Of a stretch of DNA of 64,000 nucleotides, positions 9,637 through 17,688 are shown piece after piece. The notes below the pieces were generated by a model that saw only the letters and a program-made list of their open reading frames with translations, was not told where the DNA came from and made no database searches. The stretch spans positions 930,001 through 994,000 of the forward strand of contig NZ_SWBR01000001.1 of the NCBI RefSeq assembly GCF_005116505.1, in the 5' to 3' direction. The translations under genes were made by a program, and so were the position numbers. Position 1 is the stretch's first letter; the number at the start of each line of letters is the position of its first letter. The stretch is from Pedobacter polaris. Lineage in GTDB: Bacteria > Bacteroidota > Bacteroidia > Sphingobacteriales > Sphingobacteriaceae.

Positions 9637-11979
9637 ATGAAAAATACCTGCTCTATCCTATTTACATTACTGTTTATAATTGGTTTAACTGAGGCTAAAG
9701 CGCAAGCTGATAAAAGTTTACTGCAATATGTAGATCCAAAAATTGGAACTGCGCATAGCCGATGGTTTTATTTTACACCGGGAGCTGTTCCATTTGGAAT
9801 GGCAAAACCAGCACCTTCTACTAATGGATCTTACGGAAATGCGCATGGCTGGGATGCAGTTGGTTATGATGAGCGCCATCATTCTATTGAAGGCTTTGCT
9901 AACTTCCACGAATTTCAAGTTGGAGGAGTTGTATTTGCACCCATAACAGGAAAACTAGAAACACTTGCCGGAAAATTAGAAACACCAGAGCATGGTTATC
10001 GGTCTACATTTGATCGGAAAGATGAAATTGCAAGTCCTGGTTATTATTCGGTTTTACTAAAAGATTATGGAGTAAAAGCAGAGTTAACCTCAACTCAACG
10101 GGTAGCATTTCATCGCTATACTTTCCCGGCTTCCGAAGCAGCTCACATCCTATTTGATATTGGTCATAAGCAAGGAGAAGGTGGCGAGGTGAAGGATGCA
10201 AAAGTGTATGTTACTGCAGATGGCAGGGTAGAAGGTTATGTAACCACACTACCTGTTTACGTTCAGAAATATCAGCCGGGTGCAGAAGTAACAATGTATT
10301 TTTCAGCAGTGCTGGATAAAAAACCGATCGCTTTTGGAGTATTTAAAGGCGAAGAAATTTCCAGTGGAAAAACTGAAATCACAGGAAAGGGAGCGGGACT
10401 ATATTTAACATTTTCTACAAGCGAACAAGAAAGCATCACCATAAAAGCGGGCTTATCTTACACCTCGATTGAAAACGCCAGACTGAACCTTGATGCTGAG
10501 GCAAAAAAACTCTCTTTTGATAAAGCGAAAGCTACTGCAGAAAAAAACTGGGCAAATTATTTGGGTAGAATTAAAGTGGAGTCGAAGGAAAGGAAAGACA
10601 TGGTTAAATTCTATACTGGATTATATCATGCGCTTTTAGGCAGAGGTTTAGCCAGTGATGTGAATGGTGCTTATCCTAAAAACAATGGAGAAATAGGGCA
10701 CATTCCCTTAGGTGCAAATAACAAACCAATCCATAACCATTACAATACAGATGCAATTTGGGGCGGCTTTTGGAACTTAACTCAATTGTGGGCAATCGCT
10801 TATCCAGAATATTATTCAGATTGGATAAAAAGTCAGCTCCTAGTTTATAAAGACTCAGGTTGGTTGGCAGATGGTATTGCCAATAGCAGGTATGTTTCTG
10901 GCGTAGGAACAAACTTTGTAAGTTTAGCGATATCAAGTGCTTATATGGCTGGCATTAAAGACTTTGATGTGAATTTAGCTTATGAAGCTTCCTTGAAAAA
11001 TGAATTGATTGGTAAGGATAGACCACATGGAGCTGGAAAATTAGACGTTGATCAATTTGTGAAATATGGTTACGTACCACACTTGGATAAAGGAACGGGT
11101 GGAGGAGAAAGATGGCAGTATTCGGCATCGCACACCTTAGAATATGCCTTTAGCGCTTATGCTGTTGCACAATGGGCTAAGGTATTGGGCAAAGAAAGAG
11201 ACTATCAGCAATTAATGGGTTTATCTAAGGGATGGGAGCAGCTTTATGACCCAAAACTGAATCTGATTCACCCTAAGTGGGCGAATGGTAAATTTATAGA
11301 AAATTTTAAACCAAGTGAAGCTTGGAGAGGCTTTCAAGAAGGTAATGCGTGGCAATATACTTTCTATGTTCCTCATGATCCTGCGGCTTTAATTGCCAAG
11401 ATGGGGAAGGCAAATTTTAATAATCGATTGGATAGTATTTTTTCCACTTCACAAAAGAACAGCTTTGGTGGCGGTACTAAACTCGATGCTTTTTCTGGAC
11501 TGGAAGGGTTGTATAATCATGGCAATCAACCAAATTTGCATATTTCTTGGCTGTTTAATTTTTCCGGAAAACCATCTTTAACCCAAAAATGGGTAAGAGC
11601 AATTTGTAATGAATTTTACGGAACTGATGGCATTCACGGCTACGGCTACGGACAAGATGAAGACCAAGGGCAGTTGGGCGCATGGTATGTAATTTCGGGC
11701 ATGGGTTTGTTTGATGTGAAAGGCTTTACAGCTCCAGATACTAAGGTTGGCTTGGGAAGTCCCTTATTTGATAAAATAAAAATCAAAGGAAATAAGAAAT
11801 ATTTCAATGGTAAAGATTTTACCATTGAAGTTAAAAATAACAATGCTACAAACATTTATGTGCAGTCCTTTAATCTAAACGGAGAACAATTATCATCTCC
11901 ATTTATAAGATTAAAAGATTTACAAAATGGAGGAAAATTAACTTTACAAATGGGTGCTAATCCAAAAGATCAATATTAA
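9637..11979 (+). CDS. GH92 alpha-mannosidase (second copy)
   Basis: The 780-residue secreted protein has a signal peptide ending around 'TEAKAQ'. GH92 hallmarks are 'DPKIGTAHSRWFYFTPGAVPFGMAKP' type sequence at about residue 30, the likely acid Glu568 in 'QEGNAWQYTF', and Asp674/Asp676 in 'GQDEDQGQLGAWY'. It is clearly diverged from the other two copies, for example 'GNAHGWDAVGYDERHHSIEGF' in place of the usual glycan-pocket segment, so it may cut a different mannosidic linkage. It lies 19 bases after the ROK kinase and its stop is 1 base before the next GH92 start. Confidence 0.94.
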   Translation: MKNTCSILFTLLFIIGLTEAKAQADKSLLQYVDPKIGTAHSRWFYFTPGAVPFGMAKPAPSTNGSYGNAHGWDAVGYDERHHSIEGFANFHEFQVGGVVFAPITGKLETLAGKLETPEHGYRSTFDRKDEIASPGYYSVLLKDYGVKAELTSTQRVAFHRYTFPASEAAHILFDIGHKQGEGGEVKDAKVYVTADGRVEGYVTTLPVYVQKYQPGAEVTMYFSAVLDKKPIAFGVFKGEEISSGKTEITGKGAGLYLTFSTSEQESITIKAGLSYTSIENARLNLDAEAKKLSFDKAKATAEKNWANYLGRIKVESKERKDMVKFYTGLYHALLGRGLASDVNGAYPKNNGEIGHIPLGANNKPIHNHYNTDAIWGGFWNLTQLWAIAYPEYYSDWIKSQLLVYKDSGWLADGIANSRYVSGVGTNFVSLAISSAYMAGIKDFDVNLAYEASLKNELIGKDRPHGAGKLDVDQFVKYGYVPHLDKGTGGGERWQYSASHTLEYAFSAYAVAQWAKVLGKERDYQQLMGLSKGWEQLYDPKLNLIHPKWANGKFIENFKPSEAWRGFQEGNAWQYTFYVPHDPAALIAKMGKANFNNRLDSIFSTSQKNSFGGGTKLDAFSGLEGLYNHGNQPNLHISWLFNFSGKPSLTQKWVRAICNEFYGTDGIHGYGYGQDEDQGQLGAWYVISGMGLFDVKGFTAPDTKVGLGSPLFDKIKIKGNKKYFNGKDFTIEVKNNNATNIYVQSFNLNGEQLSSPFIRLKDLQNGGKLTLQMGANPKDQY

Positions 11980-11980
11980 G

Positions 11981-14900
11981 ATGATAAAATTTAAATCAAT
12001 TAACCTGTGTGCTCAGCCATTAAAAATGCTTTTTTGTCTAATGGTTATTGCCATTAGCTCACCTACTTTTGCTCAAAATAAAGTAATCTGGCAAATAGGA
12101 AAGGCTGATAACTTAACTTCAGGATTAGCACTTGCGCCAACAGATTATAAGAAATTTTTAGAATATGATTTTGGTTGGGAAGACCGATATTATCTAATAG
12201 GTTATTCAAACCCCGCTAAAGATTTCCCGTATGTATTGCCTGGCCCAAAAGATAGTTGGGGAGGTACTGCGCCCACTGCTGGTATAAGATCTCATTTGTT
12301 AAATATTCTGTTTGATTTGAGTAAAGTTACCCCAACTAAAAATTTTAAACTGGTAATTGATTTAATTGGATATAATGGAGAAAAACCACCTTTATTTAAA
12401 GTAAATATTAATGGAAAAGGCACGGTTCAACAATTACCAATAGCAGAGAAAAGTAATGTTGTGTCAGGAGATATGGCAGCAGCTAAAGAATACATCATAG
12501 AGATTCCTATTCGAGCAGGTGCTTTGCATAATGGTGGAAATGAAATTCAGTTGACTTCTTTGGATGGTTCTTGGATGGTTTTTGATCAAGTAAGGTTAGA
12601 AGGTTCATCCGAAATTAACGTTAAGACTCCAAAAATGGCATATGCAAGATCAATTGAACCAGCAAACTATGAAGTTTTAGCAGATGGAAAACGCTCGCAG
12701 CCTTTACTGGTAGATGTAGAGCATTTGACTGGTAAGCCAAACATGGTTGTTAAGCTAGATGGAAAATTGGTTTTTCAAGAAAAGATTGAAACCGGACGGT
12801 ATCAATTCGAAGTACCAATGCCAGCTGTTACTGTTGTTAAAAAAAGCAAATATGAAGTTTTAACAAATGGAGTTGTTATAGAAAGCGGAACGGTTGCTCG
12901 TGCTCCAAAACCATTAGGTTCATTTGCTAATTATGTTGATACCAGAATTGGAACAGCTCACTCTCGTTGGATGATTGGGCCGGGTCCTTGGATGCCTTTT
13001 AGCATGGTTAAATTAAGTCCAGATAACCAAAATGCAGGTTGGCAAGCAGGTTATGATCCAACTTTTGAAAGTATTGGTGCTTTTAGCCATATACACGAGT
13101 GGACAATGGGAGGTTTGGGAATGTTACCTGTTAATGGACCATTAAAGATTAAGGTTGGCGACCAAAGAAGCGCTCCAGGAGAAGGTTACCGTTCTAGAAT
13201 AGATAAATCTACCGAACAAGCTCCTTTGGGTTCTTATAAAGTAGATTTGATAGATTATGGCATTAAAGCCGAAGTTACGGCAACTTCTAGGGCAAGTTTC
13301 ATGAAATATACTTATCCTAAAGCAACAGATTCTAGGATCATGATCGATTTGCAAACCCCAGCAGAAAATAGATACAACCTAGCTGAGGTAACTTTAAAAA
13401 GGGTGAGTGATTATCGCATTGAGGGATACAGTAAACAATTTGCGCCTCAAGTATGGATTGCACAAGCAGGATCTAGTGAACAAGAATATATTGTTCACTT
13501 TGTGATAGAATTTGATCAACCCATTAAAAAATTTGGTACTTGGGTAGATGATCAGATTGGTGCAGAGAATTTAATTAATATTAAAGATGCAAAAGATGCT
13601 GGAGCCTTTGTTGAGTTTGATACAAGGCAAAAACAAGTGGTGCAAATGCGCACAGGAATGTCTTATGTAAGTATAGAAGGTGCCGCTAAAAATTTGGAAA
13701 CAGAAATTACTAAACCTTTTGACTGGAGTTTTGAAAAAGTTAAAAACAATCAACTTAATGTTTGGAATGAGTTGTTAAGCAGGGTTAAAACCACTAGCAA
13801 TGATAGAAGAGAAAAAGTAAGGTTTTATACGAATATGTATAGGGCTATTTGTAGTAGAAATACCTTTAGTGATGTAGATGGGAAATGGGTAGATGCTACA
13901 GAGAAAATTCAGCAGTTTAATACCCCAGATGGAATTGCTTTAGGTTGTGATGCTTTTTGGAATACTTTCTGGAACCTGAACCAGTTTTGGAACCTAGTTA
14001 CTCCAGAGTGGTCATCAAGATGGGTAAAATCTCAGTTGGCCATGTATGATGCGAATGGTTGGTTGGCAAAAGGTCCGGCAGGTATGGAATATATTCCAGT
14101 TATGGTAGCTGAACATGAAGTTCCCTTAATTGTAAGTGCTTATCAAATGGGCATTAGAGATTATGATGTAAATAAAGCTTTCGCAGCTGCGGATAAAACA
14201 TTGTCTACTCCACAAACAAAAGTTGGTGGCGCACTTGCAGGAAATCAAGATTTTGAAGCTTACATGAAGTATCATTATGTGCCATATGATAAAGGAAGGT
14301 TCTCTAATTCTTTAGAATACGCTTATGATGATTGGACATTGGCACAACTTGCAAAATCAATAGGTAAAACAGCCAAATACCAAGAATATAGTGAAAGAGC
14401 TAACTGGTGGAAAAATGCAATTGATACCGCAAGTGGTTATGCCAGAATGAGAAAATCTGATGGTTCTTGGTTCCCGAATTTTGATCCATTTCAGTCTGGA
14501 AGAAACGAACATTACGTAGAAGGAAATGCTTGGCAATTAACTTTCTTTGTTCCACAAGATGTAAATGGATTGGCAAAAATGATTGGACCAAATCGGTTTA
14601 AGGAACGCTTAAGTTGGGGATTTAAAGAAAGTGTTAAATGGCGTTTCAATGCGCCAAATGATCAATATTGGGATTATCCTGTTACGCAAGGAAACCAACA
14701 ATCTATGCATTTTGCATTTCTGTTTAATTGGGTAAAACAACCTTGGTTAACACAAGAATGGAGCCGGTCAATTGTAGACCGTTATTACGGCTATGGAGTT
14801 GCAAATGCCTATTTGGGTGATGAAGATCAAGGTCAAATGAGCTCTTGGTATATCATGGCAGCTTTAGGGCTTTTTCAAATAGATGGAGGTACCAGGGCAA

Positions 14901-15172
14901 ATCCAATTTACGAAATAGGAAGCCCAATCTTTAAAAGCGTAACCATAGATTTAGGTGAGAAATACGGAAGAGGAAAGAACTTTCAAATTGAAGCAATTGG
15001 TGCCTCTAGAGAAAACAAGTATGTTCAAAGTGCTACGCTAAATGGAAAACAATTAACTAATTTTTGGTTCAGGTCTAGTGAATTATTGAAAGGTGGAAAG
15101 TTAATACTTAAAATGGGTGCAAAGCCAAATACAAACTGGGGAATAACCTCTTTGCCAGATGAAGAAAACTAA
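11981..15172 (+). CDS. GH92 alpha-mannosidase (third copy) with extra N-terminal beta-sandwich region
   Basis: The product is about 1063 residues, some 290 longer than the other two copies. After a signal peptide ending 'SSPTFAQ' comes an added region (about 30-300) beginning 'VIWQIGKADN', which resembles the carbohydrate-binding 'domain III' found in family 4 polysaccharide lyases and attached to other glycosidases. The GH92 part starts near residue 310 ('DTRIGTAHSRWMIGPGPWM'), with likely acid Glu847 in 'VEGNAWQL' and Asp947/Asp949 in 'GDEDQGQMSSWY'. I chose ATG 11981 over an in-frame GTG at 11954 that overlaps the previous gene. It is the last gene of the operon. Confidence 0.93.
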   Translation: MIKFKSINLCAQPLKMLFCLMVIAISSPTFAQNKVIWQIGKADNLTSGLALAPTDYKKFLEYDFGWEDRYYLIGYSNPAKDFPYVLPGPKDSWGGTAPTAGIRSHLLNILFDLSKVTPTKNFKLVIDLIGYNGEKPPLFKVNINGKGTVQQLPIAEKSNVVSGDMAAAKEYIIEIPIRAGALHNGGNEIQLTSLDGSWMVFDQVRLEGSSEINVKTPKMAYARSIEPANYEVLADGKRSQPLLVDVEHLTGKPNMVVKLDGKLVFQEKIETGRYQFEVPMPAVTVVKKSKYEVLTNGVVIESGTVARAPKPLGSFANYVDTRIGTAHSRWMIGPGPWMPFSMVKLSPDNQNAGWQAGYDPTFESIGAFSHIHEWTMGGLGMLPVNGPLKIKVGDQRSAPGEGYRSRIDKSTEQAPLGSYKVDLIDYGIKAEVTATSRASFMKYTYPKATDSRIMIDLQTPAENRYNLAEVTLKRVSDYRIEGYSKQFAPQVWIAQAGSSEQEYIVHFVIEFDQPIKKFGTWVDDQIGAENLINIKDAKDAGAFVEFDTRQKQVVQMRTGMSYVSIEGAAKNLETEITKPFDWSFEKVKNNQLNVWNELLSRVKTTSNDRREKVRFYTNMYRAICSRNTFSDVDGKWVDATEKIQQFNTPDGIALGCDAFWNTFWNLNQFWNLVTPEWSSRWVKSQLAMYDANGWLAKGPAGMEYIPVMVAEHEVPLIVSAYQMGIRDYDVNKAFAAADKTLSTPQTKVGGALAGNQDFEAYMKYHYVPYDKGRFSNSLEYAYDDWTLAQLAKSIGKTAKYQEYSERANWWKNAIDTASGYARMRKSDGSWFPNFDPFQSGRNEHYVEGNAWQLTFFVPQDVNGLAKMIGPNRFKERLSWGFKESVKWRFNAPNDQYWDYPVTQGNQQSMHFAFLFNWVKQPWLTQEWSRSIVDRYYGYGVANAYLGDEDQGQMSSWYIMAALGLFQIDGGTRANPIYEIGSPIFKSVTIDLGEKYGRGKNFQIEAIGASRENKYVQSATLNGKQLTNFWFRSSELLKGGKLILKMGAKPNTNWGITSLPDEEN

Positions 15173-15192
15173 AATGATGTAGTGATTTTATA

Positions 15193-15891
15193 TCAGATCA
15201 ATTTACTTTTGAGTTCTTTATACCTAGATCGTCCGATAGGTAAAACCTCACCTGTTTTAAGCAAAAGAGTATACTTACTTCCAGAATTAACCATTATTTT
15301 CTCGATACAGGGTGTGGCCACCAAGTAAGATTTATGAATGCGCTGAAAACTAATTGGTAAAAGCTGTTGCAGTTTTTCTAGAGATTTGTCATGGAGTTCA
15401 TATTTTCCATTTAAGAGATGTAGTTCTGTATAAATGCCTGCCCCTTTCACATAACATAGCTCTTTAATATCAATTAATAGCATGCTGCCTCCTTTTTTTA
15501 CGGACAAATAAGACATCGCTGTAGTTGCCGTATTTTGCACTGTAGCCATCCTTAAAAAAGCTTGATTTATTCTTTGCTCATCGAAAGGTTTAGGTACAAA
15601 ATCGAGTACTCCATATTCAAAAGCTTTAATTGCCAAATGCGTATAAGCAGAAATGATGATGGTGTGAAAAGAACGAGAAACAAAATTTTCTAGAACATCA
15701 AAACCATCCTCTCCATTTAGGTTTAAATCAAGCAACAATAAATCTACCTGATGATGTTCTAAGTACAAAAGGCCATCAGCCAGTGCATCACAACGGTGTA
15801 TAGCGCTCAATTTGTTGCCAAAGAAAAGCATTGCCATCCGTTCAATCCTTGTGGCTATTCGGCTTTCATCCTCAATAATTAAAATCCTCAT
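15193..15891 (-). CDS. LytTR-family response regulator
   Basis: The 232-residue product has a CheY-like receiver (1-115) with the acidic pocket 'IIEDE', phospho-acceptor Asp55 in 'LLLLDLNLNGEDG', the Thr/Ser position in 'IIISAY' and Lys in 'FVPKPF'. A LytTR DNA-binding domain follows (about 130-232), with 'YVKGAGIYTELHL' and 'FQRIHKSYLVA'. Its start overlaps the stop of the sensor kinase gene by four bases (ATGA), so the two are translationally coupled. It lies tail-to-tail with the mannan locus and may regulate it, although such loci are more often run by hybrid two-component systems or ECF sigma factors. Confidence 0.93.
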   Translation of the reverse strand: MRILIIEDESRIATRIERMAMLFFGNKLSAIHRCDALADGLLYLEHHQVDLLLLDLNLNGEDGFDVLENFVSRSFHTIIISAYTHLAIKAFEYGVLDFVPKPFDEQRINQAFLRMATVQNTATTAMSYLSVKKGGSMLLIDIKELCYVKGAGIYTELHLLNGKYELHDKSLEKLQQLLPISFQRIHKSYLVATPCIEKIMVNSGSKYTLLLKTGEVLPIGRSRYKELKSKLI

Positions 15892-17561
15892 TCGTTTTTA
15901 ATTTTAATAATAGAACACCAACCATCGGGTACAGCTGCTGATTCAAAGTCCCAATTGTTCCCGTAACTTTCGGTTAAGCGAGCAATGATATATTTAAATC
16001 CTGTACTTTGTTTTGCCTGTTGTTTTTTTAATCTGTTTTTAGCATTTACCAATAGTGTGTATGTTTTAAAATGTTGATCATGCGTAAAACTTAATATAAA
16101 ACCAATACTGCCATCGTTTAGCGCCAAGCTATGTGTGATGCCATTTTCAACTAGGGTATGAATAATTGCAGGTGGTATGGTAGCTAAAGGATCAATGTTT
16201 TTTTCGGTCCATTGGTAGGTTACTTCCTTTCGAAAATGCATTACTGCTAAATGTGCTTTACACAGTTCTATTTCTTTGGCAATCGGAATTAAAGTTGCCT
16301 CCGCAATTTCATTCATCACATCAAATTCTGCAGCAAGTGCTTCGATAAAAACTACACCATCTTTTGGCGATTCTTCTACCCAGTCAATTAATGAAGTTAA
16401 GGTGTTTTTGATAAAATGTGGCTGGATATTTTTCTTCAACAACTCTAATTTTAATCTTGAGGAAAGCAACATAGAAGACTGATGTGCTTTTTCAATTTCT
16501 TTCGCTTTAATGGCATGTAAATAAAGCATGCATAATACAATGATGGTAAAACAAATAAAAATACCAAAATCATACACCAAAAAATAGTTTAATGCCATGC
16601 TGATTAGTAGACCAATAAAAACCAGTACGCTTCCTTTTTCTTTTTTAACAATGGCATTAACTACTACAACAACAGCTGCAAACCACATAGAAAGGCTAAA
16701 TAATTTTGCCGATAAATCATAGCTTCTGAAATTATAAATATAGATTCCTGCTAACACCAACACAAGGCCACTAATGAGCCAAAGTTTTTTGCGAAAGTTA
16801 AATTGTATAGAAAAATACAAAGGAACTAAGATGGAAACTAGAATGGTTAAAAAGCCAATAATCTCTAGCCTAAGGTAAAAATGGGTGTAGGGAATAGCTA
16901 CATAAAACTTGATATATTCTGCAATGAGGAGGGCAAAAAATAAAAAGCAAGTAACCCCAAAAATGAGAGTGGTATAATCTCTTCTATTGCTGTTGGCGAA
17001 TAGAAAAAAATAATAAAGTGAAACTACTAAAAATGCACCAGCCATTAAATTCATGAAAGATGTCATGATCAAAGGCATTTCTAATAGCTGATCGTAATGA
17101 TCAATTTTATAACCAGCAGCCCGCTGTTCATCACTTTTATATTGCTGTGTAGCCCTCAGGGCCAGAACATGCTTGCCAGGTTTTGACAAAGAATCTGGAA
17201 TTAGGAAAATGCTATTGTGCGTACCGGGAATTTCACTTTTGGTGGTTAGGCCGGGCTGCCCGTTTGCACCTATTTTTACACCATCCCAATAAACTTCAAA
17301 AGCGCCAAAAGCATAAACTCCTAAACCAATATGTTCTTTAGGGTTTTCTATTTTATGGATGACGGGATTAAACCTGATCCAAAAAATTGCTTGTTTGGTA
17401 TTCCCTCTTTCTGTTCGCCAATGGGTACTGCTGTAATTTTTACTAGCCCAAATTAAGCTATCCCCTGTTTTAAAAGCCGGTTCTGTTTCTTCAAAGTCGA
17501 CCCCATTTTTGCAAGATTGAAGCAAGATCAACAAGAAGAATACTAAAATTAAGCGCTGCAT
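15888..17561 (-). CDS. LytS-type sensor histidine kinase with extracytoplasmic jelly-roll and 7TM region
   Basis: The start at 17561 gives a lipoprotein-like signal (LLQSC, Cys17); an in-frame start at 17639 would bury it. About 150 residues of beta-rich sensor domain follow (7TMR-DISMED2-like), then about seven membrane segments, a short helical linker and a His_kinase (PF06580-type) domain. The phospho-acceptor is His382 in 'NIQPHFIKNTLTSL', where 'QPHFLFNTL' is usual. The N-box is 'PPAIIHTLVENGITHS'. The final glycine box is weak: 'QSTGFKYIIARLTESYG' in place of GxGIGLxN. It could be a poor kinase or a divergent one. Confidence 0.88.
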   Translation of the reverse strand: MQRLILVFFLLILLQSCKNGVDFEETEPAFKTGDSLIWASKNYSSTHWRTERGNTKQAIFWIRFNPVIHKIENPKEHIGLGVYAFGAFEVYWDGVKIGANGQPGLTTKSEIPGTHNSIFLIPDSLSKPGKHVLALRATQQYKSDEQRAAGYKIDHYDQLLEMPLIMTSFMNLMAGAFLVVSLYYFFLFANSNRRDYTTLIFGVTCFLFFALLIAEYIKFYVAIPYTHFYLRLEIIGFLTILVSILVPLYFSIQFNFRKKLWLISGLVLVLAGIYIYNFRSYDLSAKLFSLSMWFAAVVVVVNAIVKKEKGSVLVFIGLLISMALNYFLVYDFGIFICFTIIVLCMLYLHAIKAKEIEKAHQSSMLLSSRLKLELLKKNIQPHFIKNTLTSLIDWVEESPKDGVVFIEALAAEFDVMNEIAEATLIPIAKEIELCKAHLAVMHFRKEVTYQWTEKNIDPLATIPPAIIHTLVENGITHSLALNDGSIGFILSFTHDQHFKTYTLLVNAKNRLKKQQAKQSTGFKYIIARLTESYGNNWDFESAAVPDGWCSIIKIKNE

Positions 17562-17688
17562 TTGGTAAAGGTAACATGAATTTGAAACACTTAGGTGTCG
17601 TTCAAAAGTTTGTAGAGCAGTTGGCATGTTTTTTTGCATATTCCTAATTTCTCTAAGCTATCCTTGCATCATATTTTAAATACCAATT

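Noticed and set aside
11954..11980. GTG start for the third GH92 gene
   Set aside because: It would overlap the previous gene and put nine residues ahead of a good signal peptide; ATG 11981 fits better.
17562..17639. Upstream start of the sensor kinase
   Set aside because: It would place 26 residues before the lipoprotein signal, which then could not work.
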